This document shows, in pieces, positions 35,830 to 44,065 of a stretch of 55,561 nucleotides of DNA; position 1 is the stretch's first letter, and the number at the start of each line of letters is the position of its first letter. The stretch lies in the NCBI GenBank assembly GCA_013388635.1, contig JACAEX010000073.1, positions 1 through 55,561 on the forward strand, in the 5' to 3' direction. The stretch is from Syntrophaceae bacterium (GTDB taxonomy: Bacteria > Desulfobacterota > BSN033 > UBA1163). The notes beneath the pieces were generated by a model. It had not been told where the DNA came from. It was given only the letters and a program-made list of their open reading frames with translations, and ran no database searches. Made by a program: the position numbers and the translations under genes.

Positions 35830-37810
35830 GGCAAAAAGAGGTCAAAAACAGGATGACATCAAGGTCGGCTCAAAACCCCCGGAGAAAGAGCCCTCCTCTT
35901 TTTTAAATCATCTCATTGCCGTCTTGCTGATTGTCGGGGTGGCATGGGCAGCCTATTCCAATACCTTCCATGTCCCTTTTCAATTTGACGATCCCTCCAA
36001 TATCACCCAGAATCCCAATATCCAGATCAGGGCCTTTACCTGGGATCGATTGGGACAACTGATCAGGAATACTTACAAAGAGACGATCCGGATATTCTCT
36101 TATTTTACCCTGGCCCTCAATTTCTACGTTGGGGGATTTGATGTATTCGGCTATCATCTGGTCAATTTCTTTATCCATATCGCTTCGGGTATCTTCCTTT
36201 ATTGGTTTCTCTTTCTGACATTGAATTTACCTTCGTTAAAGCGGAGGTACGGGGCCATCTCTGTTAAGGTCTCCCTTTTTACCGCCCTGATCTTCATCTC
36301 CCATCCGATCCAAACCCAGTCAGTGACTTATATCGTCCAGAGGATGGCCAGCATGGCCGGCATGTTCTATCTGCTCTGTTTCGTCCTCTATATCAAAGCA
36401 AGGGGCTCATCTGGCAAGTCGAGGGTCATCTATTTTGTGGGGCTGGTGATCAGTTATCTGCTGGGCGTTTTTACAAAGGAGAATGTGGCCATCCTTCCGT
36501 TGTTCATTGCGCTTTATGAATTCTATTTCTTTCAAAATTTCGACCTGGGCTTCAAAGGGAGAAAGATTCTCCTCGGCCTTATCGCAACCCTCCTTGTGAT
36601 CGGGGGTTTTGGATTCCTCTTATGGGGAGGACGTTATATTGATGTCATCATCGAAGGCTACAAAGATCGACCCTTTACGATGTCAGAGAGGGTGCTGACC
36701 CAGTTCAGGGTGGTGCTTTATTACCTGACCCTCCTCGCCTATCCGCATCCCTCTCGGCTCAATCTGGACTACGATTTTCCAGTATCCAAAAGCCTTCTCG
36801 ATCCGTTCTCCACGCTGATCTCTATTTTGTTCACCGCCGGTCTTCTGGGATACAGCATCTGGATAGCAAAGAGGAGACCTATTCTCTCTTTCTCTATTTT
36901 ATGGTATTTCGGGAATTTAGTGATTGAATCGTCGATCTTCCCCCTGGAGATGGTATTTGAACATAGGCTTTATCTTCCGGCAGTGGGTCCCTTTCTTCTT
37001 TTCAGTCTTCTGGTCGTGAACGGGATTGAGAGATGGAGGGAAAGAATGGGAGTGGAAGAGAAACCGGCGAGCCAGATCACCCTGTTCAAAAAGATAAGAT
37101 CTTCGCTTGCGGAGATCGTCATCTTCGGTCTGGTTATTCTCCTTTTAACTGCAGGAGCCTTTTATAGGAATAGGCTGTGGAACAGTCCGGTCGATCTCTG
37201 GGCTGATTGCGTGAAGAAGTCTCCCAATAAGTCAAGGCCCTATGTCAATCTTGGCCTCGCCTATTTTGAGTCAGGGCAATACGGAAAGGCCCTTGAGACG
37301 ACCCAAAAAGCGATTGATATCGATCCGAAATCTGCGAATGCCTATTACAATCTCGGGATGGTCCTTCAAAAAATGGGAGATCTCAATAAGGCGATTGGTG
37401 CGATTAGAAAGTCGCTCGACATCGATCCCACCTTCAATATGGCCCATTACACCTTGGGGATGTTCTATTTTGAAAAAGGTCAGTACGAAGAGTCTGCCGA
37501 GGCTTTCCATAAATTCGTGAAGGCCTTTCCTTATTTTCCCGAGGTGCATCATCTTTTAGGCGTCGTCTATGCAGCCCAAAAGAAGTTTGATCAATCGGTT
37601 GCAGAATTTGAGTGGGAACTCCGGGTCAATCCCTATCACGCCTTGGCCCACCTCAACCTGGGGCAGATCTACTGGTTCGAATTTCGTAACAGAGAGAAGG
37701 CCCTCTACCATCTGAAGGCCGCGCTTTCGCTGGCCCCTTTTCTGCCCAATCGCGCGGAGGTTCGGAGACTGGTTCATCTCTTAGAAGGATTGTCATGGTC
37801 TCCTCCTTGA
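35822..37810 (+). CDS. Polytopic membrane protein with C-terminal TPR repeats (TMTC-like)
   Basis: A 662-residue protein. After a basic N-terminus, about ten membrane helices (35-450) include the loop FHVPFQFDDPSNITQNPNIQ, which resembles the D-D motif of GT-C glycosyltransferases such as TMTC/O-mannosyltransferases, and FYVGGFDVFGYHLVNFFIHI. Residues about 465-650 are at least four TPR units (RPYVNLGLAYFESGQYGKAL, NAYYNLGMVLQKMGDLNKAI, MAHYTLGMFYFEKGQYEESA and a fourth from VHHLLGVVYAAQKKFDQSVA). Probable role: periplasmic-side glycosyl transfer with substrate recognition by the TPR part. It is the last gene of the glycan operon. Confidence 0.85.
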   Translation: MGKAKRGQKQDDIKVGSKPPEKEPSSFLNHLIAVLLIVGVAWAAYSNTFHVPFQFDDPSNITQNPNIQIRAFTWDRLGQLIRNTYKETIRIFSYFTLALNFYVGGFDVFGYHLVNFFIHIASGIFLYWFLFLTLNLPSLKRRYGAISVKVSLFTALIFISHPIQTQSVTYIVQRMASMAGMFYLLCFVLYIKARGSSGKSRVIYFVGLVISYLLGVFTKENVAILPLFIALYEFYFFQNFDLGFKGRKILLGLIATLLVIGGFGFLLWGGRYIDVIIEGYKDRPFTMSERVLTQFRVVLYYLTLLAYPHPSRLNLDYDFPVSKSLLDPFSTLISILFTAGLLGYSIWIAKRRPILSFSILWYFGNLVIESSIFPLEMVFEHRLYLPAVGPFLLFSLLVVNGIERWRERMGVEEKPASQITLFKKIRSSLAEIVIFGLVILLLTAGAFYRNRLWNSPVDLWADCVKKSPNKSRPYVNLGLAYFESGQYGKALETTQKAIDIDPKSANAYYNLGMVLQKMGDLNKAIGAIRKSLDIDPTFNMAHYTLGMFYFEKGQYEESAEAFHKFVKAFPYFPEVHHLLGVVYAAQKKFDQSVAEFEWELRVNPYHALAHLNLGQIYWFEFRNREKALYHLKAALSLAPFLPNRAEVRRLVHLLEGLSWSPP

Positions 37811-37975
37811 GATTCTCACCGGGTTGCCAAAGCAGAGCCTTTCGATTGACAAAGGAGTTCTCCATTGTGTACCATCGGTTCTTAGAAAGGGACCTTCATC
37901 CGTGTCGGTTACGCCCGCATCTGTGTTTAAATTCCATTTTAACGAACACGCACCACGATCTCAGCGGGGTGAATC

Positions 37976-38848
37976 GTGAAACGAATCGGGATTATTGCAA
38001 AAAAGAATAAGCCAGAGGCAGTGGGCATCGTCAGGGACCTGGTTCAGTGGCTCCAACTCAGAAAGATCGAGGTCTACGTCGAAGAGGAGATGGGAGGAGT
38101 CTTTGAGCCTCGTCTTTCGGGCTCTTATGTGAGTTCCGTCAAAAGGGAGGAAATCCCCGGCCATGTGGAGATGGTCGTCGTCCTCGGTGGGGATGGAACG
38201 CTTCTCAGTGTGGCCCGCTTGGCCGGCGGTCATCAGGTCCCGATCCTTGGGGTCAATTTAGGAGGACTGGGCTTTCTAACCGAGATCACCCTGGAGGAGT
38301 TGTTTGGCGTTCTGGAGAGCGTGATCCGGGGGGATTTTACGACTGATGAAAGGGTGGTGCTCAATGCGGCTGTGATCCGAAGGGGGGAAAGGATGGCTGA
38401 GTTCGCCGTGCTCAATGACGCGGTGATCAATAAGGGTGCCTTGGCAAGGATCATCGACCTCGAGACCACGATCAACGGGGAGTACCTGACCACCTTTAAA
38501 TCGGACGGGCTCATCATCTCGACGCCCACCGGGTCAACCGCTTACAACCTTTCCGCAGGGGGACCTATTGTCTATCCCTCGCTTCATTGCATCATCATCA
38601 CCCCTATCTGCCCTCATACCCTGACCAATCGGCCGATCATGGTTCCTGATGATGTGGAGATCCGGGCCATTCTCAAGACGAAACAACAGGAGGTCATCCT
38701 CACGCTGGATGGCCAGCAGGGATTCTCTTTGGAATATGAGGACGTGGTCGAGCTGAGGAAGGCGGAGGGCCGGATCCTTCTGATCAAATCGCCCCACCGA
38801 CACTACTTCGAGGTGTTGAGAGAAAAGTTGAAGTGGGGGGAAAGATAA
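37976..38848 (+). CDS. nadK: NAD kinase
   Basis: Phosphorylates NAD to NADP. The 290 residues carry the catalytic GGDGTLLSVARL (71-82), LGVNLGGLGFLTEI, FKSDGLIISTPTGSTAYNLS and AGGPIVYPSLHCI, all hallmarks of NadK. The start is GTG 37976 (GTG AAA CGA ATC) preceded by GCGGGGTG. The 165-base gap after the TPR gene holds no gene, only words of the GTGAATCGTG type. It is the first of a housekeeping run that includes recN 58 bases on. Confidence 0.96.
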   Translation: MKRIGIIAKKNKPEAVGIVRDLVQWLQLRKIEVYVEEEMGGVFEPRLSGSYVSSVKREEIPGHVEMVVVLGGDGTLLSVARLAGGHQVPILGVNLGGLGFLTEITLEELFGVLESVIRGDFTTDERVVLNAAVIRRGERMAEFAVLNDAVINKGALARIIDLETTINGEYLTTFKSDGLIISTPTGSTAYNLSAGGPIVYPSLHCIIITPICPHTLTNRPIMVPDDVEIRAILKTKQQEVILTLDGQQGFSLEYEDVVELRKAEGRILLIKSPHRHYFEVLREKLKWGER

Positions 38849-38906
38849 TAAGTATTGAGTTCTTTTTTCTCCGAACCAAGAACTCCGAACTCATCACTCA
38901 ACGGCT

Positions 38907-40586
38907 ATGTTGCTGGAACTTCGGATCAGGAATTTTGCAATCATCGATGAGCTCAGCCTCTCTTTTTCAAAAGGCCTCAATATCCTGACGGGTGAGACCG
39001 GGGCAGGGAAGTCGATCATCCTCAATGCGGTCCATCTGCTCCTTGGAGATAAGGCGACAGAGGAGTTGATTCGAAGCTCTGAGGAAGAGGCGAGCATCGA
39101 GGCCCTTTTTGACATCTCCGGAAATCCGGAGGTCAAGGAAAGGGTCAAAGAGAGGGTGGGGAGGCTTCCTGACAGGGGAGAGGAGGATTGCCTGCTGGTC
39201 AGGCGGGTGATCTCGAGATCCGGGAGAGGGAAGGTATTTGTCAACGGAAGTCTATCGACGCTGGGGATCCTTTCGGAGATCGGAGAAGGGCTTGTCAGCA
39301 TCTACGGTCAGCATGAACATCAGTCGCTCCAGCGGATGGAAACCCATGTCGACATCCTGGATGAATTCGGCGGATTGCTCGGCCTTCGGGATAAATTTCA
39401 AGGCCGTCTTCAGGAGTTCCTTTCCCTCTCTGAAGAGGTCAGAAGGATTCGCGAGGAGAAGGAGCGGAGGGCAAAGGAGCGCGATCTGATGGCCTTTCAA
39501 TCGAGGGAGATTGAGATGGCAAAGATTCATGAGGGAGAGGAAGAGAGCCTGAAGGAAGAGAAACGGCTCCTCACCCATGCTCAAAGGCTGATAGCCTTCG
39601 CCAACGCCTCGGAAGAGATGCTCTACGGAGAGGAGGGCTCAGCGATTGAGAGGATCCAATCGATCCTGAACCAGGGCCGGGAGATCGTGGCGATTGACCC
39701 CTCCCTCTCTCAACTCTTAAAAAACCTCGAGACCGCATTGATCCAGGTCGAGGAGGTGGCCTTCGGTCTGAGGGAATATTCGAGACGGATCGAAGCCAAT
39801 CCGGCCAGGCTGGAGGAGATCGAGAACAGGCTGGAGGAGATCGACCGGTTGAAAAGGAAATACGGTTCGACTCTAAGAGAGGTCCTTCTCTTTAAAGAAA
39901 GGGTCGATCAGGCCCTGAAATCTTTTACCTCGGACGAGGAGAGACTCACCGATCTGGAGAGTTCACTGGGGCCCCTCCGGGAGGAGGTGAACGCACTGGC
40001 CAGGAGGCTCTCCAGCGAGAGGAGGCGAGTGGCATCGGAATTGAAGAGGTCAGTGGAGAAGGAGCTGAGCTCCTTGGGGATGAAGAAGACCACGTTCGAG
40101 GTCCGAATTGAGGATATGCCTCTCTCTTCAAAAGGGATCGACCGGGTGGAATTTCTCATCTCTCCCAATGTTGGAGAAGAGGTCAAACCATTGGCGAAAA
40201 TTGCCTCCGGGGGTGAGCTCTCGAGGATCATGCTGGCGATAAAAAGGATCCTGGCCAAGGTCGGCGGAGCCCAGGCCCTCGTCTTCGATGAAGTGGATTC
40301 TGGGATCGGAGGGGCGATTGCAGAGGTGGTCGGGAGAAAGTTGAGGGAGCTTTCAAAACATCATCAGGTCATCTGCGTCACCCATCTTCCCCAGATCGCC
40401 TGCTTTGCCGACCGTCACTACAGCGTGAAGAAAGAGGTGAGGGCAGGTCGAACAGTTACGGTCGTGGACCGATTGGAAGAGGAGGCCGTTACGGATGAGA
40501 TTGCGAGGATGCTTGGAGGGGTGAAGGTTACGGAAAAGACGCGTGCCCATGCCAGGGAGATGATTGAGAATGCCAAAAGGTCATAA
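38907..40586 (+). CDS. recN: DNA repair protein RecN
   Basis: An SMC-like ATPase that holds double-strand break ends. The 559 residues open with MLLELRIRNFAIIDELSLSF and Walker A TGETGAGKSIIL, have a central antiparallel coiled coil (roughly 150-350), and close with KIASGGELSRIMLAIKRI (signature), ALVFDEVDSGIGG (Walker B) and VICVTHLPQIACFAD. Length is normal. The nadK-recN order is common in bacteria. The spacer contains a palindrome of GAGTTCTT/AAGAACTC words, and no clear ribosome site stands before ATG 38907. Confidence 0.97.
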   Translation: MLLELRIRNFAIIDELSLSFSKGLNILTGETGAGKSIILNAVHLLLGDKATEELIRSSEEEASIEALFDISGNPEVKERVKERVGRLPDRGEEDCLLVRRVISRSGRGKVFVNGSLSTLGILSEIGEGLVSIYGQHEHQSLQRMETHVDILDEFGGLLGLRDKFQGRLQEFLSLSEEVRRIREEKERRAKERDLMAFQSREIEMAKIHEGEEESLKEEKRLLTHAQRLIAFANASEEMLYGEEGSAIERIQSILNQGREIVAIDPSLSQLLKNLETALIQVEEVAFGLREYSRRIEANPARLEEIENRLEEIDRLKRKYGSTLREVLLFKERVDQALKSFTSDEERLTDLESSLGPLREEVNALARRLSSERRRVASELKRSVEKELSSLGMKKTTFEVRIEDMPLSSKGIDRVEFLISPNVGEEVKPLAKIASGGELSRIMLAIKRILAKVGGAQALVFDEVDSGIGGAIAEVVGRKLRELSKHHQVICVTHLPQIACFADRHYSVKKEVRAGRTVTVVDRLEEEAVTDEIARMLGGVKVTEKTRAHAREMIENAKRS

Positions 40587-40735
40587 GTTCGAAGCACGAA
40601 ATTCGAAATCCGAAATAAGCACAAATGTTCAAAAAAGAAGAGTCTAAAATTTTGATATTCGAATTTAGGATTTGTTTCGGATTGGTCCTGAACGGACGCT
40701 TCGCCCGATATTCGGATTTCGGATTTTGAATGATC
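40587..40735. repeat. Dispersed palindromic repeat, family B, copy 1
   Basis: The left arm AAGCACGAAATTCGAAATCC and GAAATAAGCACA is opposed by ATTCGGATTTCGGATTTTG on the right, with inner matches AAATTTTGATATTCGAATTT. It contains the 19-base core GACGCTTCGCCCGATATTC (40695-40713), found exactly inverted in copy 2 (49787-49805). Confidence 0.8.
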
Positions 40736-40803
40736 TTTTTCTAACAGCGTTGAATGGAGCAGGGAGTGTCCATGAGAGTCATAGGTGTGCGGAGGGAGAT
40801 GGG

Positions 40804-41256
40804 ATGATCCGAAAAGCGAGACTGAAGGATGTAAAGGAGATTCAACGGTTGATCAAGCTCTATTCCAGCCGGGGAGAGATTCTCCCTCGCTCTCTCAGTG
40901 AGCTCTATGACCAGCTACGAGATTTCTTCGTCTCTGTTCAGAATCGGAAGGTCGTGGGCATCTGTGCCCTCCACATCTGCTGGGACGATCTCGCAGAGAT
41001 CAGATCCTTAGCTGTGCAGGAAGAGGACCGAAATAGAGGATTGGGTGCCAAACTGGTGAAGGCCTGCTTGGAGGAGTCAAAAGAATTGGGGGTTCAAAGA
41101 GTCTTTGCCCTGACGTATCAACCCGAATTTTTTGAAAGACTGGGCTTCACAAGGGTGGATAAGACCGTACTACCCCATAAGATCTGGACCGACTGTCTGA
41201 AATGTGTCAAATTTCCGGATTGCGATGAAGTAGCCGTGGTGAAAGATCTGGACTGA
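40804..41256 (+). CDS. GNAT N-acetyltransferase, short ArgA-like
   Basis: A 150-residue GNAT protein resembling the short N-acetylglutamate synthases that lack the kinase-like domain. It has IRKARLKDVKEIQRLIKLYS, the acetyl-CoA loop AVQEEDRNRGLGAKLVKACL (Q/R-x-x-G-x-G/A) and PEFFERLGFTRVDKTVLPHK, then WTDCLKCVKFPDCDE, a cysteine-bearing segment typical of this ArgA subgroup. GGAGGGA lies 6 bases before ATG 40804; upstream in-frame codons are repeat-derived. It would catalyse the first step of arginine synthesis; argJ at 48514 overlaps that role. Confidence 0.85.
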   Translation: MIRKARLKDVKEIQRLIKLYSSRGEILPRSLSELYDQLRDFFVSVQNRKVVGICALHICWDDLAEIRSLAVQEEDRNRGLGAKLVKACLEESKELGVQRVFALTYQPEFFERLGFTRVDKTVLPHKIWTDCLKCVKFPDCDEVAVVKDLD

Positions 41257-41344
41257 ATGTGGGTCCCCCGGGCCCGAAGAATGGAAGGCGGTTCAAAATC
41301 ACCGATTGACAGATCTCCTTTCACCCTTATATGATAGGCACCAT

Positions 41345-42079
41345 ATGAGCCATCCCATTGCCAATCCCAAAGATCGGATCATCTTTGCCCTGGATGTGGA
41401 GCATTTTTCAGAGGCCCAGAGGTGGGTGAACCTGCTCAAGGGCCATGTGGGGATGTTCAAGGTTGGAAAGCAGCTCTTCACTCACGCCGGGCCAAAGGTT
41501 GTCGATATGATCCGGCAGAAGGGGCAGAAGGTATTTCTCGATCTCAAGTTTCACGACATCCCCAACACAGTGGCGAAGGCAGGGGAGGAGGCGACCAAGC
41601 TGAATGTGGCCATGTTCAACCTCCATGCTCTCGGAGGGTTTGAGATGATGCGAAAGACGGTAGAGGCCTCGAGGGCGATTGCTAAGGACCTCGGTATTCC
41701 GAGGCCCCTGATCTTGGCTGTGACCATCCTGACCAGTATGGATGAGGAGACGATCAAAGAGGTTGGGATCAAGGGGCCGATTTCAGAAGAGGTGGGCAGG
41801 CTTGCCCAGCTTGCCATGAAGGCAGGGGTGAATGGAGCGGTGGCCTCCCCGCAGGAGATCGGGATCATCCGTCAAAAATGCGGGGAGGAATTTCTAATCG
41901 TCACCCCTGGCATCCGGCATCCCTCCGACAAAAAGGATGACCAGAAGCGGACCTTGACCCCTAAGGAAGCGATCGCTGCAGGGGCGAACTACCTCGTGAT
42001 CGGTCGACCGATCAAGGAGGCAAAGGATCCTCTCGAAGCCGTCGAAAAAATTATCGAGGATATCTCATCACTGAAATAA
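41345..42079 (+). CDS. pyrF: Orotidine 5'-phosphate decarboxylase
   Basis: Final step of UMP synthesis. The 244 residues hold the catalytic K-x-D-x-K-x-x-D array as FLDLKFHDIPNTVAKA (Asp-Leu-Lys-Phe-His-Asp-Ile), the N-terminal IIFALDVEHFSEAQRWVNLL, LAVTILTSMDEETIKEVG, and the phosphate-binding IVTPGIRHPSDKKDDQKRTL and YLVIGRPIKEAKDP. ATG 41345 is preferred over an upstream in-frame start at 41306, although its ribosome site is weak. A family A palindrome follows. Confidence 0.96.
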   Translation: MSHPIANPKDRIIFALDVEHFSEAQRWVNLLKGHVGMFKVGKQLFTHAGPKVVDMIRQKGQKVFLDLKFHDIPNTVAKAGEEATKLNVAMFNLHALGGFEMMRKTVEASRAIAKDLGIPRPLILAVTILTSMDEETIKEVGIKGPISEEVGRLAQLAMKAGVNGAVASPQEIGIIRQKCGEEFLIVTPGIRHPSDKKDDQKRTLTPKEAIAAGANYLVIGRPIKEAKDPLEAVEKIIEDISSLK

Positions 42080-42115
42080 GCATGCGGAGCTTCTATCACA
42101 CAGATTTTTTGGCTA

Positions 42116-42240
42116 ACCTCAATAATGACCAAATACCAGGCACCAATAACCAAATAATGACCAATGACCAAATTACAATGTTCAGATTTTTTTCGGTTAT
42201 TGGGTATTAGAATTTATTTGGGATTTGGATATTGGAATTT
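42116..42240. repeat. Dispersed palindromic repeat, family A, copy 2
   Basis: The left side is CAATAATGACCAAATACCAG, GCACCAATAACCAAATAATG and ACCAATGACCAAAT; the right side is TTATTGGGTATTAGAATTTA and TTTGGGATTTGGATATTGGA. It shares CCAGGCACCA with copy 3 and the TGACCAAAT/TTGGGATTTGG words with copy 1. It ends 6 bases before the rlmB start. Confidence 0.8.
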
Positions 42241-42246
42241 CACCCT

Positions 42247-43002
42247 ATGTCTCAGATCCTTTATGGCATCCATCCTGTCAGAGAAGCTTTGAAATCGCCC
42301 TACGTTCAATTTCAAAAGATCCTGATCGGTACGCAAAAACCTCATCCTCCTATCCAGTCGATCCTCGCCCTGGCGTCGAAGAAGGGGGTCCCGGTCACTT
42401 TTACGACGAAAGAGGTCCTTCGTCAGATGGTGAAGGGAGACCTTCATCAAAACGTCGCTGGAATCGTCCAGGATCTGCCATACGCCGATCTGAAAGAGAT
42501 CCTTTCTCAGTGGAAAATGGGAGGGGAAAAGGCGCTCTTCATCATCCTTGACGGCATCCAGGATCCACAGAATTTTGGTTCCCTGATCCGTACGGCTCTG
42601 GGATGTGGAGCCCATGGAATGATCTTCCCGAAGGACAGAGCAGTTGGGATCACTCCGTCCGTGGTCAAGGTTTCTGCAGGCGCAGCCCTCCACCTGCCGC
42701 TTGTCAGGGTTGTCAACGTCGCCACGACGATCGATGCGTTAAAGAAGGAAGGGATATGGGTCTACGGTGCCTCGGGAGAGGCCAGAGACTCGATCTTTGA
42801 TTTAGACCTGAATCTCGATCTGGCCATTGTCATCGGTTCGGAGGAGAAAGGAATCAGACCCCTGGTGAAGAAAAAGTGTGATCGAGTCTTTTCAATTCCG
42901 ATGAAGGGGCCGATCTCCTCCTTCAATGCCTCCGTATCCGGCGGAATGATCCTTTACGAAGTGGTGCGCCAACGTACTCTGCATGACCATCGACCCTTGT
43001 AG
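42247..43002 (+). CDS. rlmB: 23S rRNA 2'-O-ribose methyltransferase RlmB-like (TrmH/SpoU family)
   Basis: SAM-dependent 2'-O-methylation of rRNA. The 251 residues have the N-terminal substrate-binding domain (LYGIHPVREALKSPYVQFQK) and the knotted SPOUT domain with LDGIQDPQNFGSLIRTALGC (motif 1), LAIVIGSEEKGIRPLVKKKC (motif 2) and FSIPMKGPISSFNASVSGGM (motif 3). ATG 42247 is chosen; a TTG at 42232 lies within the upstream repeat. RlmB is the best match, but other SpoU members cannot be fully excluded. A perfect hairpin overlaps the stop codon. Confidence 0.9.
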   Translation: MSQILYGIHPVREALKSPYVQFQKILIGTQKPHPPIQSILALASKKGVPVTFTTKEVLRQMVKGDLHQNVAGIVQDLPYADLKEILSQWKMGGEKALFIILDGIQDPQNFGSLIRTALGCGAHGMIFPKDRAVGITPSVVKVSAGAALHLPLVRVVNVATTIDALKKEGIWVYGASGEARDSIFDLDLNLDLAIVIGSEEKGIRPLVKKKCDRVFSIPMKGPISSFNASVSGGMILYEVVRQRTLHDHRPL

Positions 43003-43024
43003 GGAACGCCTATATGCGTTCCCT
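43001..43024 (+). other. Perfect hairpin at the rlmB stop
   Basis: AGGGAACGC-CTATAT-GCGTTCCCT starts inside the TAG stop. The 9-bp perfect stem lacks a T tract (AAAGAGG follows), so it is more likely an mRNA 3'-end stabiliser or transcription pause site than a complete terminator. Confidence 0.6.
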
Positions 43025-43051
43025 AAAGAGGGACGGGGGATTTGAAGAAGA

Positions 43052-43522
43052 ATGATTACGATTCAGCGAACTGGCCGAGACCCATTGGAGATTGAATTTA
43101 TCCTGGTCGATTTCGAAGGCACGCTCGCCTTTGACCGGAGGGTCCATCCCAAGGCGAAGGATAAGATCAATCTCCTCGCCAAACGGACGAAGGTCTATAT
43201 CCTGACAAAAGGGGAGAAGGAGTTGATGGAGGAGGTCTTGGGGAGGGTCAGAGCAGAGGTGTACTATTTGACGGAGGGAGAGGCGTCTCAGCGAAAGTTG
43301 GAGTTGTTGCAGCAGCTCGGAGCTACACGGACCGTTGCGATTGGAAACGGTCTCGATGATGCCCCTCTTCTTGAGGAAGCAGGCCTCGGGATCTGCGTGA
43401 TCGGGAAGGAAGGAGCCTCTGCGGAGACGATGAAGAAGGCAGATGTGGTCGTATCGGATGTCGTCGACGCCCTCGACCTCTTATTGAAACCCCTGCGCCA
43501 AAAAGCCACCCTGGGTGTCTGA
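43052..43522 (+). CDS. HAD superfamily hydrolase-like protein with altered catalytic motif
   Basis: A 156-residue, capless HAD-fold protein similar to the soluble P-type ATPase-like group. Motif I reads VDFEGTLAFD: the nucleophile Asp20 is kept but the general acid Asp two positions on is Glu (DxE instead of DxD). Motif II is likely YILTKGEKE (Thr), motif III a Lys near SQRKLELLQQ, and motif IV is GNGLDDAPLLEEAGLG, intact. The D-to-E change often accompanies phosphonatase- or P-ATPase-like chemistry or loss of activity. Substrate unknown. It is convergent with a fumarylacetoacetase-family remnant. Confidence 0.85.
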   Translation: MITIQRTGRDPLEIEFILVDFEGTLAFDRRVHPKAKDKINLLAKRTKVYILTKGEKELMEEVLGRVRAEVYYLTEGEASQRKLELLQQLGATRTVAIGNGLDDAPLLEEAGLGICVIGKEGASAETMKKADVVVSDVVDALDLLLKPLRQKATLGV

Positions 43523-43533
43523 GCCCTCGAGGG

Positions 43534-43658
43534 TCAGCGGGTTCGGCAGGTGTTTACGAGCCGTCCGATCCCTTCAATCTCCACGGTCACCTCATACGAT
43601 TGGCCTCGACCAGGCCCAGACGAACAGAGTCCCCTTTATAAAACTGAGCGATCTTCAT
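43534..43658 (-). pseudogene. Fumarylacetoacetate hydrolase family remnant with internal deletion
   Basis: From ATG 43658, after AGGAGAGGAG, the frame gives MKIAQFYKGDSVRLGLVEAN, the N-terminus expected for an FAH-family protein, but runs into a stop at once. In another frame the next bases read SYEVTVEIEGIGRLVNTCRT and stop at 43534, the usual C-terminal (E-x-E-x-G-x-G-x-L-x-N) of the same family. About 45 of some 250 codons remain, so one deletion joined the two ends of the gene. No upstream or downstream piece is present. Confidence 0.72.
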
Positions 43659-43689
43659 CTCCTCTCCTCTTTATTAAAAATGTGCCAGA

Positions 43690-44003
43690 ATGCCACCCAG
43701 CTTGCTGGGTGGATGAATGGCATTCCCTCTCCCCTGGCGGGAGAGGGTTAGGGTGAGGGGGGAATGAGAGAAGATTTTGTCTCTAATCTCTTCACCCCCA
43801 CCTTCATCCTCCCCCCGAAAGGTGGAGGAAAGTCTTTAAGGAACTTAGGATGCCCCGCAGCTTGCTGCGGGGAGGTGGATTTTTCTTCAACGGACTCTAA
43901 TCTTCTTCTAAACAATCCCCCATGACGGAGTATTACCCACGAACCATGAGAACCCGATAAGTTATGGACACGCGACACGCCTGTCTGCCGGCAGGCAGGG
44001 GCA
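43690..44003. repeat. Cluster of short palindromes
   Basis: Four hairpins lie in this gap: CCACCCAGC-TTG-CTGGGTGG (43692-43711); CCCTCTCCCCTGGCGGGAGA followed by GGGTTAGGGTGAGGGG (43725-43760); CCCCGCAGC-TTG-CTGCGGGG (43853-43872); and CTGTCTGCCGGCAGGCAG (43980-43997). The first and third share the AGCTTGCT centre. A family C-like word (CACGAACCATGAGAACCCG) also occurs near 43937. There is no coding region between 43659 and 44065. Confidence 0.65.
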
Positions 44004-44065
44004 CGGTCACGCTATTTTCTGAGCAATTGGGATGAACGCAATTTACAGGCCTGAACCCGAATCAC

